64,000 nt of DNA. Origin: Arthrobacter terricola (GTDB taxonomy: Bacteria > Actinomycetota > Actinomycetes > Actinomycetales > Micrococcaceae). Under the pieces are notes generated by a model, which worked only from the letters and a program-made list of their open reading frames with translations, was not told the DNA's origin and did no database searches. The DNA is taken from assembly GCF_004354015.1 (NCBI RefSeq), contig NZ_SMRU01000001.1, forward strand, positions 124,001 to 188,000, given 5' to 3'. Both the position numbers and the translations under genes were made by a program. Shown in pieces: positions 1 to 9,889 of the stretch (positions are counted from its first letter, which is position 1; each line of letters starts with the position of its first letter).

Positions 1-1144
<1,144 letters not shown>

Positions 1145-1171
1145 TCATTACGGGACTGGCCTGTGCAGAAA

Positions 1172-1194
1172 GGTTCTGAATAAATATTAGAACC
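1172..1194 (-). promoter_or_regulatory. Imperfect palindrome in the guaB upstream region
   Basis: GGTTCT (1172-1177) and AGAACC (1189-1194) flank an A/T-only centre. The symmetry continues as AATA/TATT with one extra base, in an otherwise GC-rich region about 95 bp upstream of guaB. Read on the minus strand, the centre contains TAATAT, a plausible -10 hexamer, but I see no good -35 at the right distance. A second hairpin (CCAGCCCGT / ACGGG-A-CTGG, 1137-1159) lies nearer the gene, in the likely leader. Whether this is an operator, a promoter or both is inference. Confidence 0.35.
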
Positions 1195-1274
1195 TCGCAG
1201 CCGATCCCCATATTCCGCAAGGGCAATGTGAGCAACGGCACCTGCTGCCGCCCGCCGTCGGGCGCTTCCGCCCC

Positions 1275-3329
1275 TTATGTCCACCCGGTGGCGGCCATGA
1301 AAGCCTGCTCGAAGTACGGCGTGAGGGTCTTCATGTAAGTGGCGGTCACGTGGTTGTCGTCCTTGTAGACAATCACGTTACCGATCACCGCCGGGCAGTT
1401 CGTGTCCGGGCAGAAGTACTTCGAAAGATCCAGGAACTTGGTGTCCGGAAGCTCGCCGGCCACTGCCGCCGTCGGAGAATCCTCGGAGTAGATCTGGTCC
1501 CGCTGCGAACCGCACGCGACGTATGCTCCGGGGGTCTTCTCGAGGCAGGCCGGAACGGGTTGGGCCGCACGCGGGGTGTCGCGGAAGGCAACTACCTGGA
1601 TGCCGGCGGCATTGAGCGTCTTGACCTCGGACACCCAGCCCGGGTCAAGCTTTTCGGGAATTCCGGGCTGCGCGTTCGTGCGCGTGCTGGTTGTCACTAC
1701 GACGTCCGGGTGCATCTTCAGGACTTCGTCAAGGGTGGACTTGTTGAAGTCGACACAGGCCTGGGTGATATCCGCCGCCGTGTCTTCGCCAAGGGGGCAG
1801 TACCCCTTGGTGATGGACGTCAGGCTCCAGTCGTTCTTCGCGGCCATGGTCAGGAGCGGCGTATTCAGCACGTGGGCGTGCGAACTGCCGATCACCACCA
1901 CGTTCTTCTTTCCGTTCTTGATCCCGTTGGTGCAGATGTTGACGAATTCCTGCGGATCCTTGGCGGTTGTGCAGGGCGTCGGGAACACCGGCCAGTCGGC
2001 GTCGATCGCGGTCATGGCCGGAACCAAGGGAACGCTCGGATCCGGGGTGTAGACGTACTGCCCGCCGACGGCCGCCGCGCCCGGGTTGCGGGCATCCATG
2101 TTGGCGAGCAACGTCCGGTTGGTCTGCTCGATCTGCAGGGGCCATCCGGTCAGCGGCAGGAGCGCTACGGTTCCGACGGCGACCAAGGAGACCAGGCTCC
2201 GGCGCCGGTTGACCTCAGGCCACTTCCACTCGCGCCACGGCTTCTCGATGAACCGCGTGGTCAGGACAGCCATGATCAAGGCTGCAATGATGATTGCGGT
2301 TCCGGACAGCCAGCCCGCGTGGGTCTTTCCCGACCATGCCAGGTAGATGACCAGCATGGGCCAGTGCCAAAGGTACAGCGCGTACGAGTTGTTGCCCATG
2401 CGGACCAATGGCTTCGAGCTCAGGAACCTGTCCACCCCGAACCGGCTCCCGGTCTGGCCCGCGGTAATGAGGCAGGCAGCCGCAAGGGTGGGCCATAGGG
2501 CCACCCAGCCGGGAAACACGCCTTCGACATTCAGGATGAGCCCGCAGCTAAGCATGGCCACGATCCCGATCCAGCCGAGGACGATCCTGACCGTCCGGGA
2601 AAACTTCAGTGAAGGCAGGAAGAGGGCCAGCAATGTTCCAAGGGCGAATTCCCACAGCCGGGCCAACGTCGAGAAGTACGCGGAGGCCTGGTCGGATGCG
2701 GTGAATATCACGGAATACACGAGCGAGGCGAGAAAGATCAGCCCGAAAATGTAGCGAAGAAGGGGTATGTAGGAGAGCTTGAAGCGGCGCGCGACCCAAG
2801 CAACTACTACAAAGATGATGGGCCAGATGATGAACACTTGCCCTTGGATGGAGAGCGACCAGAAGTGCTCCAGCGGGCTGGCCGAGCTGTGGTCAGACGC
2901 GTAGTAGTTGACGGCCTGGGATTGCAGCAGGAAGTTCTCTACATAGAAGAGCGAAGCCCAGCCTTGTTGGATGGTGTCCATCCAACGGGTGGCCGGCATG
3001 AAAAGGTAAGTCGCCACCAGGGTTCCAATGATGACCGTGACGGCTGCTGGCAAGAGCCTGCGGAAATGGTGCAGGTAGTGCATCAGCAGGGCTGTTTTTT
3101 GCCCGGCGGCGTACCGCCTGGTGAACTGGCCCGCCATGAGGAATGCCGAGACGAGAAGGAAGATATCCACGCCGCCGGAAACCCGGCCAAACCAGATGTG
3201 GTAAGTGACAACCATGAGCACGGCGACGGATCGAAGTCCCTGGATCTCTGGTCGGAACGTTGATTTCGCCGTTGCTTTCGCCGTCCCGCTTTGATGCCGG
3301 GCTGGCACCATTGCGCGCATGGTTGTCAA
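1275..3329 (-). CDS. Membrane acyltransferase (OafA/YrhL type) with C-terminal SGNH domain
   Basis: 684 aa. The first ~400 residues are a multi-pass acyltransferase-3 domain, starting FRPEIQGLRSVAVLMVVTYH with the conserved first-helix histidine, then VSGGVDIFLLVSAF and about ten further hydrophobic segments. The last ~270 residues look extracytoplasmic and carry an SGNH-hydrolase signature: VVVIGSSHAH near residue 478 (nucleophile block) and a D-x-x-H pair (DDNHVTA) near 656. Known two-domain proteins of this type O-acetylate cell-surface polysaccharide or peptidoglycan; the acceptor here cannot be told from sequence. The gene stands alone between guaB and groEL. ATG at 3329 is the first of several in-frame Met codons (3329, 3320, 3311), so the exact start is uncertain. 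Confidence 0.85.
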   Translation of the reverse strand: MTTMRAMVPARHQSGTAKATAKSTFRPEIQGLRSVAVLMVVTYHIWFGRVSGGVDIFLLVSAFLMAGQFTRRYAAGQKTALLMHYLHHFRRLLPAAVTVIIGTLVATYLFMPATRWMDTIQQGWASLFYVENFLLQSQAVNYYASDHSSASPLEHFWSLSIQGQVFIIWPIIFVVVAWVARRFKLSYIPLLRYIFGLIFLASLVYSVIFTASDQASAYFSTLARLWEFALGTLLALFLPSLKFSRTVRIVLGWIGIVAMLSCGLILNVEGVFPGWVALWPTLAAACLITAGQTGSRFGVDRFLSSKPLVRMGNNSYALYLWHWPMLVIYLAWSGKTHAGWLSGTAIIIAALIMAVLTTRFIEKPWREWKWPEVNRRRSLVSLVAVGTVALLPLTGWPLQIEQTNRTLLANMDARNPGAAAVGGQYVYTPDPSVPLVPAMTAIDADWPVFPTPCTTAKDPQEFVNICTNGIKNGKKNVVVIGSSHAHVLNTPLLTMAAKNDWSLTSITKGYCPLGEDTAADITQACVDFNKSTLDEVLKMHPDVVVTTSTRTNAQPGIPEKLDPGWVSEVKTLNAAGIQVVAFRDTPRAAQPVPACLEKTPGAYVACGSQRDQIYSEDSPTAAVAGELPDTKFLDLSKYFCPDTNCPAVIGNVIVYKDDNHVTATYMKTLTPYFEQAFMAATGWT

Positions 3330-3489
3330 AGTCTTGCCTCCAGGGTCCTACACGAACCGTCAATGTTACTGATTCGTAATCTTCATCGTCAATTTACGCA
3401 GCTCTATCGGCCAACGACTCCTCATCCATTAGGACACAGCTTTCTGGGAGCTTTCGGAACGTTCTCTGGGCCAAAGCCGCTAACAGCGA

Positions 3490-3521
3490 AGGCCCGGCCC
3501 CGAAGAATCGGGGCCGGGCCT
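3490..3521 (-). terminator. Intrinsic-type terminator after groEL
   Basis: A perfect 14-bp stem (3490-3503 with 3508-3521; arm AGGCCCGGCCCCGA) closes a four-base AGAA loop, about 30 bp beyond the groEL stop. The downstream U-tract is weak, as is common in high-GC actinobacteria. Confidence 0.8.
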
Positions 3522-3552
3522 CGTGTGCCTTGCGGCCAGGATTCAGCCGGAA

Positions 3553-5175
<1,623 letters not shown>

Positions 5176-5188
5176 TCAAGACGGAAAA

Positions 5189-5239
5189 CCCGCACCGCTG
5201 ACCAGGCGGAAGAACTTCCGGCTCAATCTGCGGTGCGGG
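5189..5239 (-). other. Nested intercistronic hairpin between groES and groEL
   Basis: CCCGCACCGC (5189-5198) pairs perfectly with GCGGTGCGGG (5230-5239). Inside it, CGGAAG (5207-5212) pairs with CTTCCG (5215-5220) across a two-base gap. The element starts 10 bp after the groES stop and ends about 25 bp before the groEL start. It could be a leaky terminator, an mRNA processing site or a stability element; there is no clear U-tract. Confidence 0.55.
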
Positions 5240-5249
5240 ATCCAGGGAA

Positions 5250-5546
5250 TTACTTAACGACGATCGCCAGGACGTCGCGGGCGGACAGGACGAGGTACTC
5301 GCTGCCACCGGTCTTGACTTCGGTTCCGCCGTACTTGGAGTAGATAACAACGTCTCCAACGGTGACGTCTACGGGCACGCGGTTGCCGTTGTCGTCGAAG
5401 CGGCCGGGGCCGACTGCAACAACTTCGCCTTCCTGCGGCTTCTCCTGTGCGGTGTCCGGGATAACCAGGCCGGAAGCGGTGGTCTGCTCTGCTTCGAGCG
5501 GGCGGACAACAATGCGATCCTCGAGAGGCTTAATGGAGACCGACAC
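5250..5546 (-). CDS. groES: 10-kDa co-chaperonin GroES
   Basis: 98 aa, normal family length, sequence [20 protein letters not shown] onward with the mobile-loop block [17 protein letters not shown] and the conserved [11 protein letters not shown]. It forms the heptameric lid of the GroEL cage. The start is GTG at 5546, chosen because AAAGGAG lies 8 bases upstream. Two CIRCE elements and a good sigma-A promoter precede it, so HrcA repression and heat induction are expected. It is the first gene of groES-groEL. Confidence 0.98.
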   Translation of the reverse strand: MSVSIKPLEDRIVVRPLEAEQTTASGLVIPDTAQEKPQEGEVVAVGPGRFDDNGNRVPVDVTVGDVVIYSKYGGTEVKTGGSEYLVLSARDVLAIVVK

Positions 5547-5648
5547 TCGGATCTCTCCTTTACGTGAGGTAGTACGTGGACTATCAAACCAGGGGTGCCG
5601 TGGCGTGCTTACCGTCGTCGCGGTGCCGGTAAGTACCTTGCGGCATGA

Positions 5649-5675
5649 TTAGCACCCGCCTAGGGAGAGTGCTAA
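5649..5675 (-). promoter_or_regulatory. CIRCE element 1 (HrcA operator)
   Basis: TTAGCACCC-N9-GAGTGCTAA, one mismatch from the CIRCE consensus TTAGCACTC-N9-GAGTGCTAA. On the minus strand it covers the expected transcription start and first bases of the groES message. Confidence 0.93.
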
Positions 5676-5680
5676 TCAAG

Positions 5681-5709
5681 ACTCTATGTAAGCATTAGCA
5701 CTCGGTCAA
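5681..5709 (-). promoter_or_regulatory. groES promoter
   Basis: On the minus strand, TTGACC (5704-5709) and TAGAGT (5681-5686) are separated by exactly 17 bp. The -35 lies within the spacer of CIRCE 2 and the -10 lies between the two CIRCE elements, an arrangement that fits repression by HrcA. Confidence 0.75.
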
Positions 5710-5721
5710 GGCGAGTGCCAG
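5695..5721 (-). promoter_or_regulatory. CIRCE element 2 (HrcA operator)
   Basis: TTAGCACTC-N9-GAGTGCCAG, with a perfect left half and two mismatches at the end of the right half. It overlaps the groES -35 hexamer. Confidence 0.88.
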
Positions 5722-5780
5722 ATTTTCGTCGTGGGTGAAAGCCGCGGGCGCCCCGCGAAGGCGAGCGGCACGCAAGCAGC

Positions 5781-6191
5781 TCAGCTGCCGGTGAGGTCCT
5801 CGAAGTCGACGTCTTCGCCGTCGTCGTACTCTTCTTCGCCACCTTTTCCGCGGTTCAGGTACAGCACCACGGCGCTGGCAAGGGCGACGACGCCGGACAG
5901 CACGAGGCCCACAATCGTCCACACGCGGACGCCGGAGTAGGTGTCCCGGATCTCGCGGGCTTCTTCGGTGGCGTCCTGGACGCTCTTGCCCGTCATGGAA
6001 TACGCCGCGGCGTTGAAGGAATCAAGGAAGAAAATAATCACCAGAAGCGCGATGCAAATAATGGCGATTGCGGCTCCGGCGATGAGCGCGGGCCGGGCAT
6101 ACTTCGAAAGATTGCCGGCAGGGGGTCGTTGATCGGGAACCGAGGGAGATCCATTGGCGTCGTCAGGCAGGCGTACTGGGTTGTCTTCCAT
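5781..6191 (-). CDS. Small two-TM membrane protein with acidic tail, function unknown
   Basis: 136 aa. A hydrophilic, Pro-rich N-terminus (about 30 residues) is followed by a first hydrophobic segment (ALIAGAAIAIICIALLVIIF), a ~45-residue loop rich in charged residues (QDATEEAREIRDTYSG), a second segment (WTIVGLVLSGVVALASAVVLYL) and a strongly acidic C-terminus (EEEYDDGEDVDFEDLTG). I do not recognise a named family. It is transcribed in the same direction as groES but ends upstream of the CIRCE promoter, so it is not part of that operon. Both ends look intact and codon use matches the neighbours. Confidence 0.75.
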   Translation of the reverse strand: MEDNPVRLPDDANGSPSVPDQRPPAGNLSKYARPALIAGAAIAIICIALLVIIFFLDSFNAAAYSMTGKSVQDATEEAREIRDTYSGVRVWTIVGLVLSGVVALASAVVLYLNRGKGGEEEYDDGEDVDFEDLTGS

Positions 6192-6268
6192 GCAATCAAC
6201 CCTATCGGCCTGAATCGCCCATTAACCGCCCGGGCCCCATGTGACGGGCGGCCACTAGGCTTGTTTCC

Positions 6269-7507
6269 ATGGCTGACACACCCCCGGACCAGATTGCCCC
6301 CTTGCTCACCACGGAGGGCTGGGAATTGCTCGCATCGCTGGGACCGTACAGTGACAGCGAAGCTTTCGCCCTCAACGCCCGGCTCCGCAAGGAAGGGCAC
6401 TCCCCCGAACTCGTGGCCGCAGTCCTCACCCAATCGAGGCTTCGCACGCGCGCCGAGGCCAAGTTCGGCGAGTTCGCCCGGCACATGCTCTTCACCCAGG
6501 CCGGATTGGAACAGGCCACCAGGCTCAACGTGGCTGCGCGCCACGCCGAGCGGTTCGCCAAGGCCGGTTCGCGGCATGTTGCCGACCTTGGTTGCGGATT
6601 GGGGGCCGACTCGATGGCAATGGCTTCGATGGACCTCGCAGTAACGGCCGTGGAGCTGGACGAGACCACCGCGGCGTGCGCCACCATCAACCTCATGCCG
6701 TTCCCGCACGCTTCGGTGGTGCATTCCGATGCGACCTCGGTTCCGCTCGACGGCGTTGACGGCGTCTGGCTCGATCCCGCCCGACGCACCACATCGTCCT
6801 CGGGAACCAAGCGGATCTGGGATCCGGAAGAGTTCTCGCCGCCTTTTTCCTTCGTCGAGTCACTGGCAGCCTCGGGCAAGTCCATCGGCGTCAAGATGGG
6901 CCCGGGCATGCCACATGAATCGGTGCCGGCCGCGTGTGAAGCGCAGTGGGTCTCGGTGGGTGGCGATGTCACCGAAGTGACGCTGTGGTTCAACGACGTC
7001 GCGCGCCCCGGCGTCCGGCGCGCCGCCTTGGTCCTCGGCCCCCAGGGCGCCGCCGAAATCACCAGCGGCGAGGATTTCGACGGCGGCCCGGTGCCCGACG
7101 TCGGGCCCGTTGCGGGCTACCTCTACGAACCGGACGGGGCGGTCATCCGGGCGGGACTCGTGGCCGACGTCGCACTCCGCCTCGGCGGGCACCTCGTCGA
7201 TGAGCACATTGCCTACATCTGCGCGCCCGAGCTCGTGGAGACCCCGTTCGCAAGCGCCTACAAGGTGTTGGAAGCCATGCCGTATAACGTCAAAGCACTC
7301 AAAGCTTGGGTCAAGGACAACGGCATCGGTGTCTTGGACATCAAGAAGCGCGGCACGTCCGTCACTCCCGAGGAGCTGCGCAAGCAACTTCTTCCAGCCG
7401 GCAAGGCTTCGGCAAAGGCCCGCGGCAGCAAAACAGCCACCCTGGTCCTCACCAGGATCGGCGAGGAGCGGGTGGCTGTTGTGGTGGAACCGGTAACCGC
7501 AGACTAA
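6269..7507 (+). CDS. Class I SAM-dependent methyltransferase with THUMP-like C-terminus
   Basis: 412 aa. An alpha-helical N-terminal part (about 1-95) precedes a Rossmann methyltransferase core with the SAM motif VADLGCGLGADSMAMA (about 104-119), the acidic ribose-binding block TAVELDETTAAC and VWLDPARRT, the usual family motif IV position. The C-terminal ~90 residues match the THUMP-like domain found fused to such enzymes in actinobacteria. The substrate is unknown; an RNA base is plausible given the THUMP-like part. ATG at 6269 follows TAGGCT by seven bases with no Shine-Dalgarno, so the message may be leaderless. It converges with the next gene, 8 bp apart. Confidence 0.8.
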   Translation: MADTPPDQIAPLLTTEGWELLASLGPYSDSEAFALNARLRKEGHSPELVAAVLTQSRLRTRAEAKFGEFARHMLFTQAGLEQATRLNVAARHAERFAKAGSRHVADLGCGLGADSMAMASMDLAVTAVELDETTAACATINLMPFPHASVVHSDATSVPLDGVDGVWLDPARRTTSSSGTKRIWDPEEFSPPFSFVESLAASGKSIGVKMGPGMPHESVPAACEAQWVSVGGDVTEVTLWFNDVARPGVRRAALVLGPQGAAEITSGEDFDGGPVPDVGPVAGYLYEPDGAVIRAGLVADVALRLGGHLVDEHIAYICAPELVETPFASAYKVLEAMPYNVKALKAWVKDNGIGVLDIKKRGTSVTPEELRKQLLPAGKASAKARGSKTATLVLTRIGEERVAVVVEPVTAD

Positions 7508-7515
7508 GCCGCGGC

Positions 7516-8334
7516 CTACTGGGCGCGGGTGAACTGCTCGGCAGCAGCTACTTGCTCAGGCGTCGGCGTCACCCCTGTGTAAAGGACGAACTGCTCAAGC
7601 GCCTGAATGGTCGCCACTTCGGCGCCGCTGATCACGGTCTTGCCCGCGGCACGCCCCGCCTTGACGAGCGGGGTCTCCGCAGGAAGCGCGACGACGTCGA
7701 ACACCACGTTCGCGGCCGTCACCGCTTCCTCGGAAAAGGAGAGCGAATCGGCCTCGGGGCCGCCCGCCATCCCGATCGGGGTGACGTTAACGAGAACGTC
7801 GGCGGTCGACTCCCCTACCTCGGCCTGCCAGCCGAATCCGTAGAGTTCGGCCAACGACGCGCCGGACTCTTCGTTGCGGGCAACAATGGTGACCCGCGTG
7901 AAGCCGGCATCCCGGAAGGCTGCCGCAGTGGCCTTGGCCATGCCACCCGAACCGCGCACGAGAACCGAAGATGCGGGATCAATGGCGTTGCGTTCGATCA
8001 GCTGGGCGATTGCCGTGTAGTCAGTGTTGTAGGCCGTGAGTACCCCGGAATCGTTGACGATGGTGTTCACCGAGTCGATCGCGGAAGCCGAGGCGTCCAT
8101 CTGGTCAACCAAGGCAATGACGTCTTCCTTGTAGGGCATCGAAACAGCGCAGCCCCGGATACCCAGCCCGCGCACGCCGGCAATCGCATTCGCGAGGTCC
8201 GTCGGAGCGAAGGCCTTGTAGATCCAGTTCAGGCCCAGTTCCTCATAGAGGAAATTGTGGAAACGGGTTCCGTTGTTGCTTGGCCGGGCAGAAAGCGAGA
8301 TGCAGAGCGTCATATCTTTGTTGAGGATCGGCAC
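7516..8334 (-). CDS. Shikimate dehydrogenase-like NADP-binding protein
   Basis: 272 aa, the normal length of AroE-type proteins. The N-terminal substrate half contains SMPYKEDVIALVDQMD, with the catalytic-type lysine, and the C-terminal Rossmann half carries the dinucleotide motif RGSGGMAKATAAAF; NTDYTA supplies the usual Asp. The substrate-binding S-x-S motif near the N-terminus is present only as SLSARPS, so shikimate may not be the substrate. No other shikimate-pathway gene is nearby. It is best treated as an AroE-like oxidoreductase rather than the housekeeping enzyme. It lies downstream of rpmJ on the same strand, 47 bp away, and may be co-transcribed with it. Confidence 0.75.
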   Translation of the reverse strand: MPILNKDMTLCISLSARPSNNGTRFHNFLYEELGLNWIYKAFAPTDLANAIAGVRGLGIRGCAVSMPYKEDVIALVDQMDASASAIDSVNTIVNDSGVLTAYNTDYTAIAQLIERNAIDPASSVLVRGSGGMAKATAAAFRDAGFTRVTIVARNEESGASLAELYGFGWQAEVGESTADVLVNVTPIGMAGGPEADSLSFSEEAVTAANVVFDVVALPAETPLVKAGRAAGKTVISGAEVATIQALEQFVLYTGVTPTPEQVAAAEQFTRAQ

Positions 8335-8381
8335 GCCGAGGGCTCCTTCATGTAGCGGGTTCTCTGCCCAGCCTAGACGGG

Positions 8382-8504
8382 TCAGCCTTGGCGCGCCTTG
8401 AAGCGGGGATTCGCCTTGTTGATGACGAAAGTGCGGCCCCGGCGGCGCACCACCTGGGCGCCTGGGATTTTCTTGAGGGCTCGCAGCGAATTCCTGACTT
8501 TCAT
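8382..8504 (-). CDS. rpmJ: 50S ribosomal protein L36, zinc-free paralogue
   Basis: 40 aa: begins [20 protein letters not shown] and ends [12 protein letters not shown]. The four zinc ligands of ordinary L36 (three Cys and one His) are all absent, so this is the C-minus form made when zinc is scarce. GGAG sits 7 bases before the ATG. It lies 47 bp downstream of the COG0523-type gene and presumably shares its Zur-controlled promoter. The zinc-binding L36 is in the alpha operon at 57445-57558, so both forms occur in this window. Confidence 0.93.
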   Translation of the reverse strand: MKVRNSLRALKKIPGAQVVRRRGRTFVINKANPRFKARQG

Positions 8505-8551
8505 GGTTTCTCCTTCGATGGTGATTGGTCTAAATGGTCCGGGGGCAAAAG

Positions 8552-9712
8552 CTATGGGGCCGCTTCAAGGCCGAACACGTCGACAATGCCGGCGAAGCCG
8601 CGCCGCATCTCGTCGTCGGTCAAAGCGCACCCATCCAGCAAGGACTGGATCTCGGCGGCATCAACATCCTCTTCCCGGCCGGTGACGGCCAGTACCGTGC
8701 CTCGATCGCCAAAACGGGGGTGCCAGTCAAGGACGGCGTCGACGTCGTGCATCCCCTTCCCGCTTCGGGAACCCGACTCTCCGCCAACCGTTGCGTTAGG
8801 GGCATCAGCGAGCCACTTGCCTGTATTTTCGAGCCAGACCCGCGGACCGATCCCTTGGACCGCGATGCGGTTCGTAGATGCCGAGGCGATCCATAGGCGC
8901 CCTCGCATCCAGTGGGAGCCTTGCGCAAGGCGGGGCAACGCCTCTTGGAAGCGCCCGGGATGAAGGGGACGTTCCACCTTGTGGAGTTCGGTCCGGAAGC
9001 TTCCCGCTCCTTCCTCGAGCGGCACCCTCACGGTACCCGGACGGACCCGCGCGAGCGCCTCGGTGCCGTCATAGCAGCCGGGCCGGAAGTCGCCGTCGCT
9101 CTCGCAAACTGCCGCGTGCGGCGCGAGTTGCCCAAGGAGTTCCAGCCCTTGGGCCCAAGCCTCGCTCGAGCCCGGATGCAATCCCGAAAGTTCCGCTCCG
9201 AGACCGCGGTGCACCATGACCGTGTCCGCATGGGCCAATTCGCCAATGAGGAATTCCCCGCTGGTGCGCTCGTCCTCCGGCATGGCCGTGAAGCCGGATT
9301 CGAACAATGTGTGCTTGTCCCAGATGTGCTCATCCAATTCCGAGGGATCGATCGCGACTACCGCGTTGTCCACGACGACGGCCTGGCCCAGTTGGTGTTT
9401 AAGTTCGGTTATCGCGAAGCCCGCGGAAACCCCGGGAGGCAAGCCGAGGACCATGTGGTCATGGCCAAACGAGGCGAGGCGTTCCGCCGTCGGCACCACG
9501 TCCAGGCGAACCGTGCAACTAAGGCAACCGTGCTCCAGAACGGTTTGCGCCTGATCCAACAGTTCGCCGTTGCGGAAAATACGCCGAAGGACAATGGACT
9601 CCGCCAGGAGGTCGTGCAGCACCACCACGGAATCCCGATGGGTCTGTCCGAGCTTCACCGCAGCAGCCTCTCGGCAGTGGCTATCCAGGGAACTGACAAC
9701 AGAAAAGTGCAT
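8552..9712 (-). CDS. CobW/COG0523-family protein lacking a functional GTPase core, zinc-starvation linked
   Basis: 386 aa from ATG at 9712 ([20 protein letters not shown]); an upstream ATG at 9748 would place the promoter inside the gene and is rejected. It retains the family landmarks [18 protein letters not shown] (normally G-C-x-C-C-T; the middle Cys is Ser here) and a C-terminal CobW-C domain (from about residue 275: [20 protein letters not shown]). The Walker A position reads [11 protein letters not shown] instead of GFLGAGKTT, the Walker B region is LGLPPG, and no N-K-x-D motif is visible. GTP binding is therefore doubtful. Known COG0523 proteins are metallochaperones or zinc-allocation factors. 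Linkage to zinc-free L36 and a Zur-like box supports a role in zinc limitation; the biochemistry is open. Confidence 0.8.
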   Translation of the reverse strand: MHFSVVSSLDSHCREAAAVKLGQTHRDSVVVLHDLLAESIVLRRIFRNGELLDQAQTVLEHGCLSCTVRLDVVPTAERLASFGHDHMVLGLPPGVSAGFAITELKHQLGQAVVVDNAVVAIDPSELDEHIWDKHTLFESGFTAMPEDERTSGEFLIGELAHADTVMVHRGLGAELSGLHPGSSEAWAQGLELLGQLAPHAAVCESDGDFRPGCYDGTEALARVRPGTVRVPLEEGAGSFRTELHKVERPLHPGRFQEALPRLAQGSHWMRGRLWIASASTNRIAVQGIGPRVWLENTGKWLADAPNATVGGESGSRSGKGMHDVDAVLDWHPRFGDRGTVLAVTGREEDVDAAEIQSLLDGCALTDDEMRRGFAGIVDVFGLEAAP

Positions 9713-9718
9713 GGCAAG

Positions 9719-9748
9719 ATTATAAATAAAAATGATTCTCATTAGCAA
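9719..9748 (-). promoter_or_regulatory. Zur-like operator inside a probably leaderless promoter
   Basis: On the minus strand, TTGCTA (9743-9748), an 18-bp spacer and TATAAT (9719-9724) form a promoter. The ATG starts 7 bases after the -10, so the transcript would begin at or next to the start codon; no Shine-Dalgarno is present. Between the two hexamers lies AATGAGAATCATT (9731-9743), a near-palindrome matching the core of actinobacterial Zur boxes. A bound repressor would block RNA polymerase. Confidence 0.8.
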
Positions 9749-9889
9749 CCTGAGTTATATGTCACATGTCATCGCGCGTTGTCCGCCCATGCTGTGCCAC
9801 CACAACGCTGCATTAGACTTGAGCCAACCGCTGACGGCCCCACGGCGGGCACCGCTCAGGGCGTTGTGGCACAAACCGAGGGGACCTAC

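Noticed and set aside
9713..9748. Upstream ATG for the COG0523-type protein
   Set aside because: The extra 12 codons would contain the -10 hexamer and the Zur-like box; conserved sequence starts at the ATG at 9712.
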